This document shows positions 6,675-9,489 of a stretch of DNA of 9,489 bases, piece by piece (within the stretch, counting starts at the first letter, position 1; each line of letters begins with the position of its first letter). The DNA is taken from positions 1 to 9,489 of the forward strand of contig DHYU01000038.1 of the NCBI GenBank assembly GCA_002415485.1, written 5' to 3'. The DNA comes from Proteobacteria bacterium UBA5122 (GTDB lineage Bacteria; Pseudomonadota; Gammaproteobacteria; Tenderiales; Tenderiaceae). Made by a program: the position numbers and the translations under genes. The notes under the pieces are model-generated. The model searched no databases. It had not been told where the DNA came from and was given only the letters and a program-made list of their open reading frames with translations.

Positions 6675-6754
6675 GGAGAGCGACGAATCCTTATCTATGA
6701 TGTGAGCTCATGATAGACCGTACGAAGTTGAGAGGCCACAGCTAAAAAAGTGGG

Positions 6755-8041
6755 TTAATGTGATTTGTTTCGTTGGGTTGCCATGCAGATGGTTTCGACA
6801 TATCCAATAAAATTATGGTGGATGCGGATTTGATACTGTGGGAAGTGCTGATGGATCCATAGTGGAATATCCACTAAATGGTTTGGTGTATGGTAGATAC
6901 TGATGCCAAGATCAGGATGGTGGTTGCGAATGGTTTCTTGTGCGCCAATGATTGCATCGAAATCAGCGCCTTCCAGGTCTGTTTTGATGATGTCGACTTG
7001 TTTTAGGTTGTTTTTTGCACAAAAGGCATCAATGGAGGTGGCATTAACTTTCACGCAGTTGTTCTTGGATGAGGGAGCAATTCGAGAATCAGTGCCGATG
7101 TCGCGGATGTCTGACCAATCAAGGATACATTCATGAGTGCTGATGGCTTGGTCTATCGCAGTGACTGCCGTTGGATGTTCAAAATTGGCGAGCTGCTCGC
7201 ATAGCAGCGCGTAATTGGTGGGGTCAGGTTCGAAGGCGTAAACGTGCCCCTGCGCCCCTACTAGGCTGTTATACCAGTAGCTGCTGTCCCCTCGCCAGGC
7301 GCCGCAGTCTAAGACAATATCACCGGTGCGAGGCTGAAAAAAACCATCTAAGAAATACTGGGGGTGCGTAAAACAGCCTTTGATCGCGGCTTGTAAATAG
7401 TCAGGCAGATGTTGGTTGAGCGCAGGTGCTGCCTTGGCCTCGTGTCGGTAGCGTTGTGGTGGGCACGGTAGGTGCTCAGGCAGAATCTCTGCTGGTGAAA
7501 GCGCCGCTAAACGGTAGGCCAGTATCTTAATGAAGGTATCTTTGGACTGCTGGTCGTCCAATATCGCATGGGCTGCTTGAAAGTCGGATAAGCGCGCCTG
7601 TAGACATTGGTAAAAGCCCCATCCGATCATGTCATCGAATTCGTGACCGGTAAGAAAGTGTGGCAACGATAGCGGGAAAATTTCTCTGGATTCTTCTAGC
7701 AGCCCCATTGCGCCAAGTTGTTGGTAAATTTCCATATGCCATACCGAACATAGGATGATGGGTAAGTCGTCGACAGGTTTGTCTTGCGGTTGATAACAGG
7801 GGATGCCATCAATATCTTTGGGGGGGGTGTTGTCCAGAAAATATCGCACTTGAACACCCGCATGTTTCAACGTTTGATAAGTGCCTTGCCCGCTGCTTCC
7901 TGTGCCAAAAATGACCACTTCAGGCCAGCAGCGATCGATTAATAAACGATGGCGAAGTTCGGCTGGGTGTTCTTTGGGGGTTGGCAGATAAGGCGTATGA
8001 CCAAGGTGTTGTTCCAGCCATTTGCATAGTTCCTTGGTCAT
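6755..8041 (-). CDS. FkbM-family SAM-dependent methyltransferase with N-terminal Rossmann-like domain
   Basis: This 428-residue protein has two recognisable parts. Residues 40-125 resemble the nucleotide-binding domain often fused to glycan-modifying enzymes: VVIFGTGSSGQGTYQTLKHA (42-61) with a glycine-rich loop, then YFLDN (67-71). A helical middle (about 130-230) links to the FkbM methyltransferase domain: motif I VLDCGAWRGDSS (243-254) for S-adenosylmethionine, the acidic FEPD (270-273), NATSIDAF (333-340) and IIKTDLEGADFDAI (351-364). Such enzymes usually O-methylate sugars or other small hydroxylated groups; the substrate here is unknown. No signal peptide is seen, so it should be cytoplasmic. 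It begins 15 bases after prmA with a strong Shine-Dalgarno site. The gene is A+T-richer than its neighbours: 6961-7020 is 25/60 G+C against 40/60 in prmA at 8161-8220. Together with its place inside a conserved cluster, this suggests acquisition by transfer. Confidence 0.85.
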   Translation of the reverse strand: MTKELCKWLEQHLGHTPYLPTPKEHPAELRHRLLIDRCWPEVVIFGTGSSGQGTYQTLKHAGVQVRYFLDNTPPKDIDGIPCYQPQDKPVDDLPIILCSVWHMEIYQQLGAMGLLEESREIFPLSLPHFLTGHEFDDMIGWGFYQCLQARLSDFQAAHAILDDQQSKDTFIKILAYRLAALSPAEILPEHLPCPPQRYRHEAKAAPALNQHLPDYLQAAIKGCFTHPQYFLDGFFQPRTGDIVLDCGAWRGDSSYWYNSLVGAQGHVYAFEPDPTNYALLCEQLANFEHPTAVTAIDQAISTHECILDWSDIRDIGTDSRIAPSSKNNCVKVNATSIDAFCAKNNLKQVDIIKTDLEGADFDAIIGAQETIRNHHPDLGISIYHTPNHLVDIPLWIHQHFPQYQIRIHHNFIGYVETICMATQRNKSH

Positions 8042-8051
8042 GGCGCGCGAT

Positions 8052-8058
8052 CCCCTTT
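8052..8058 (-). promoter_or_regulatory. Strong Shine-Dalgarno site of the FkbM gene, overlapping the prmA stop codon
   Basis: On the minus strand AAAGGGG overlaps the last two bases of the prmA TAA, with 10 bases to the ATG at 8041. The overlap supports the chosen start and suggests that ribosomes finishing prmA can pass to the methyltransferase gene. Confidence 0.7.
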
Positions 8059-8941
8059 ATCCGTGTTTGCGTTTGCCGCTCAAGCGCATCCACTCATCTT
8101 CCTGCGCGGCGGGGTCCATGTCGAACCATTCCTGATAACGGGCGCTGACGTCGGCGGCCTGGGTGTGCAGGATGCCGGAGAGCACGATGTGGCCGCCGGG
8201 TTTGACGAGGTCGGCGAACATGGGGGCGAGCTCGATCAGCGGACCGGCGAGGATGTTGGCCAGCATCAGGTCGCACTGTGGCAGTGCTTTTTGTTTGGGC
8301 AGTGTGGCCTCGATGCGCGCGGTGACGTCGTTCTTGTCGGCATTGTCGCGGGTGGCGATCAGGGCCTGCGGATCGTGGTCGACGGCGTCGATCTGACGGG
8401 CGCCGAGCAGCGCGGCGGCAACGGCGAGGATGCCGGAGCCGCAGCCGTAGTCGATCACGTCGAGGTCCTTGGGCGGATGTTGGTCCAGCCACTGTAGGCA
8501 GAGGTGTGTCGTTGGGTGTGTGCCGGTGCCGAAGGCGAGGCCGGGGTCGAGTTTGACGTTGATCGAGTTCGGGTCTTCCGGTTCGTGCCAGCTCGGGCAG
8601 ATCCACAGGTTGTTGCCGCAGCGGATGGGTTTGAAGTTGTCCATCCAGGCCCGCTCCCAGTCCTTGTCTTCGACCGGGTTGGTGGCGAACTTGGCGGGGC
8701 AGGCATCGCCGAGCTGCGCCCGCATCTGTTGGATGACGAGGTCGAGATCGGCATCGGCCTCAAACAGGCCGACGATGCGGGTGTCGTTCCACAGTTTGGT
8801 CTCGCCGGGATCGGGTTCGAACAGCGGCTGGTCGGCGCCATCTTCGAAGGTGACGGCGGCGGCGCCCAACTCCATCAGCAGCTCGCTCAGTGGTTCGACC
8901 TGTTCGGGGGTGCTGTCGAATTTAAGTTGTAGCCAGGGCAT
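8057..8941 (-). CDS. prmA: Ribosomal protein L11 methyltransferase
   Basis: PrmA trimethylates lysines and the N-terminus of ribosomal protein L11 using S-adenosylmethionine. The 294 residues match the family length (E. coli 293). The N-terminal substrate-recognition domain covers about 1-60 (MPWLQLKF, LGAAAVTFEDG). After a linker (DWERAWMDNFKPI at 94-106), the catalytic domain shows the family signatures KLDPGLAFGTGTHPTT (130-145), VIDYGCGSGILAVAA (162-176, SAM motif I), AVDHDPQA (186-193), LANILAGPL (227-235) and PGGHIVLSGIL (248-258). All are intact. The ATG at 8941 follows a purine-rich AAGAGAGA about 4 bases upstream. A terminator-like hairpin separates it from accC by only 65 bases, which leaves no room for a separate promoter between the hairpin and the start codon. 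Confidence 0.97.
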   Translation of the reverse strand: MPWLQLKFDSTPEQVEPLSELLMELGAAAVTFEDGADQPLFEPDPGETKLWNDTRIVGLFEADADLDLVIQQMRAQLGDACPAKFATNPVEDKDWERAWMDNFKPIRCGNNLWICPSWHEPEDPNSINVKLDPGLAFGTGTHPTTHLCLQWLDQHPPKDLDVIDYGCGSGILAVAAALLGARQIDAVDHDPQALIATRDNADKNDVTARIEATLPKQKALPQCDLMLANILAGPLIELAPMFADLVKPGGHIVLSGILHTQAADVSARYQEWFDMDPAAQEDEWMRLSGKRKHG

Positions 8942-8956
8942 AAATCTCTCTTACTT

Positions 8957-8984
8957 AAAAAACGAGGGGCGCAATGTGCGCCCC
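8957..8984 (-). terminator. Intrinsic terminator (or attenuator) between accC and prmA
   Basis: On the minus strand GGGGCGCA (8984-8977) pairs perfectly with TGCGCCCC (8973-8966) across a 3-base loop. TCG and six T (8962-8957) follow. It begins 22 bases after the accC stop and ends 15 bases before the prmA ATG. It has the full form of a rho-independent terminator. Confidence 0.88.
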
Positions 8985-9006
8985 AGGGTGTGCGGTGCTG
9001 GCGTGG

Positions 9007-9489
<483 letters not shown>

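Noticed and set aside
6706..6713. TGAGCTCA palindrome between the FkbM and DUF3426 genes
   Set aside because: It is only 8 bp, has no T-tract, and does not extend with standard pairs, so it is neither a convincing terminator nor an operator.
6735..6770. T-tract just after the FkbM stop (minus strand) as a possible terminator
   Set aside because: The six T are not preceded by an inverted repeat; the ACCCA blocks upstream are direct repeats.

Overview
This window reads as chromosomal DNA from a gammaproteobacterium, probably a purple-sulfur-like or related marine/sediment lineage. The evidence is the gene order accC, prmA, DUF3426 zinc-ribbon protein, dusB, fis, purH, the moderately high G+C, and a rhombosortase-type (GlyGly-CTERM-like) tail on the surface protein at the left end. 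The species cannot be named from this sequence alone.

Layout. Left end, plus strand: the 3' part of a large secreted protein (3-1508) with a glycine-rich parallel beta-helix, a choice-of-anchor Q-like segment, an Ig/cadherin-like domain, a choice-of-anchor U-like domain and a C-terminal Gly tract, hydrophobic segment and Arg tail. A 13-bp hairpin follows it. Everything else lies on the minus strand. Reading from right to left these are: the C-terminal third of accC (runs off the window), a terminator-like hairpin, prmA, an FkbM-type methyltransferase gene, a DUF3426 zinc-ribbon membrane protein, dusB, fis, purH, a strong terminator, yqhA, and a decayed helical-repeat gene (1615-2117) with at least one frameshift and one in-frame stop.

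How the genes relate. accC (fatty-acid precursor), prmA (ribosomal protein L11 methylation), dusB (tRNA dihydrouridine), fis (nucleoid protein) and purH (purine synthesis) form a growth-linked housekeeping block that is commonly clustered in gammaproteobacteria. dusB and fis are separated by a single base. The FkbM gene is the odd member: it sits between prmA and the DUF3426 gene, is visibly richer in A+T than its neighbours, and is joined to prmA by a Shine-Dalgarno site overlapping the prmA stop codon.

No tRNA, rRNA, CRISPR array, insertion sequence or phage gene was seen. I found no convincing new multi-gene system. The most interesting points are the decayed gene, the inserted methyltransferase, a possible structured leader in front of dusB, and an apparent terminator that leaves prmA without room for its own promoter.
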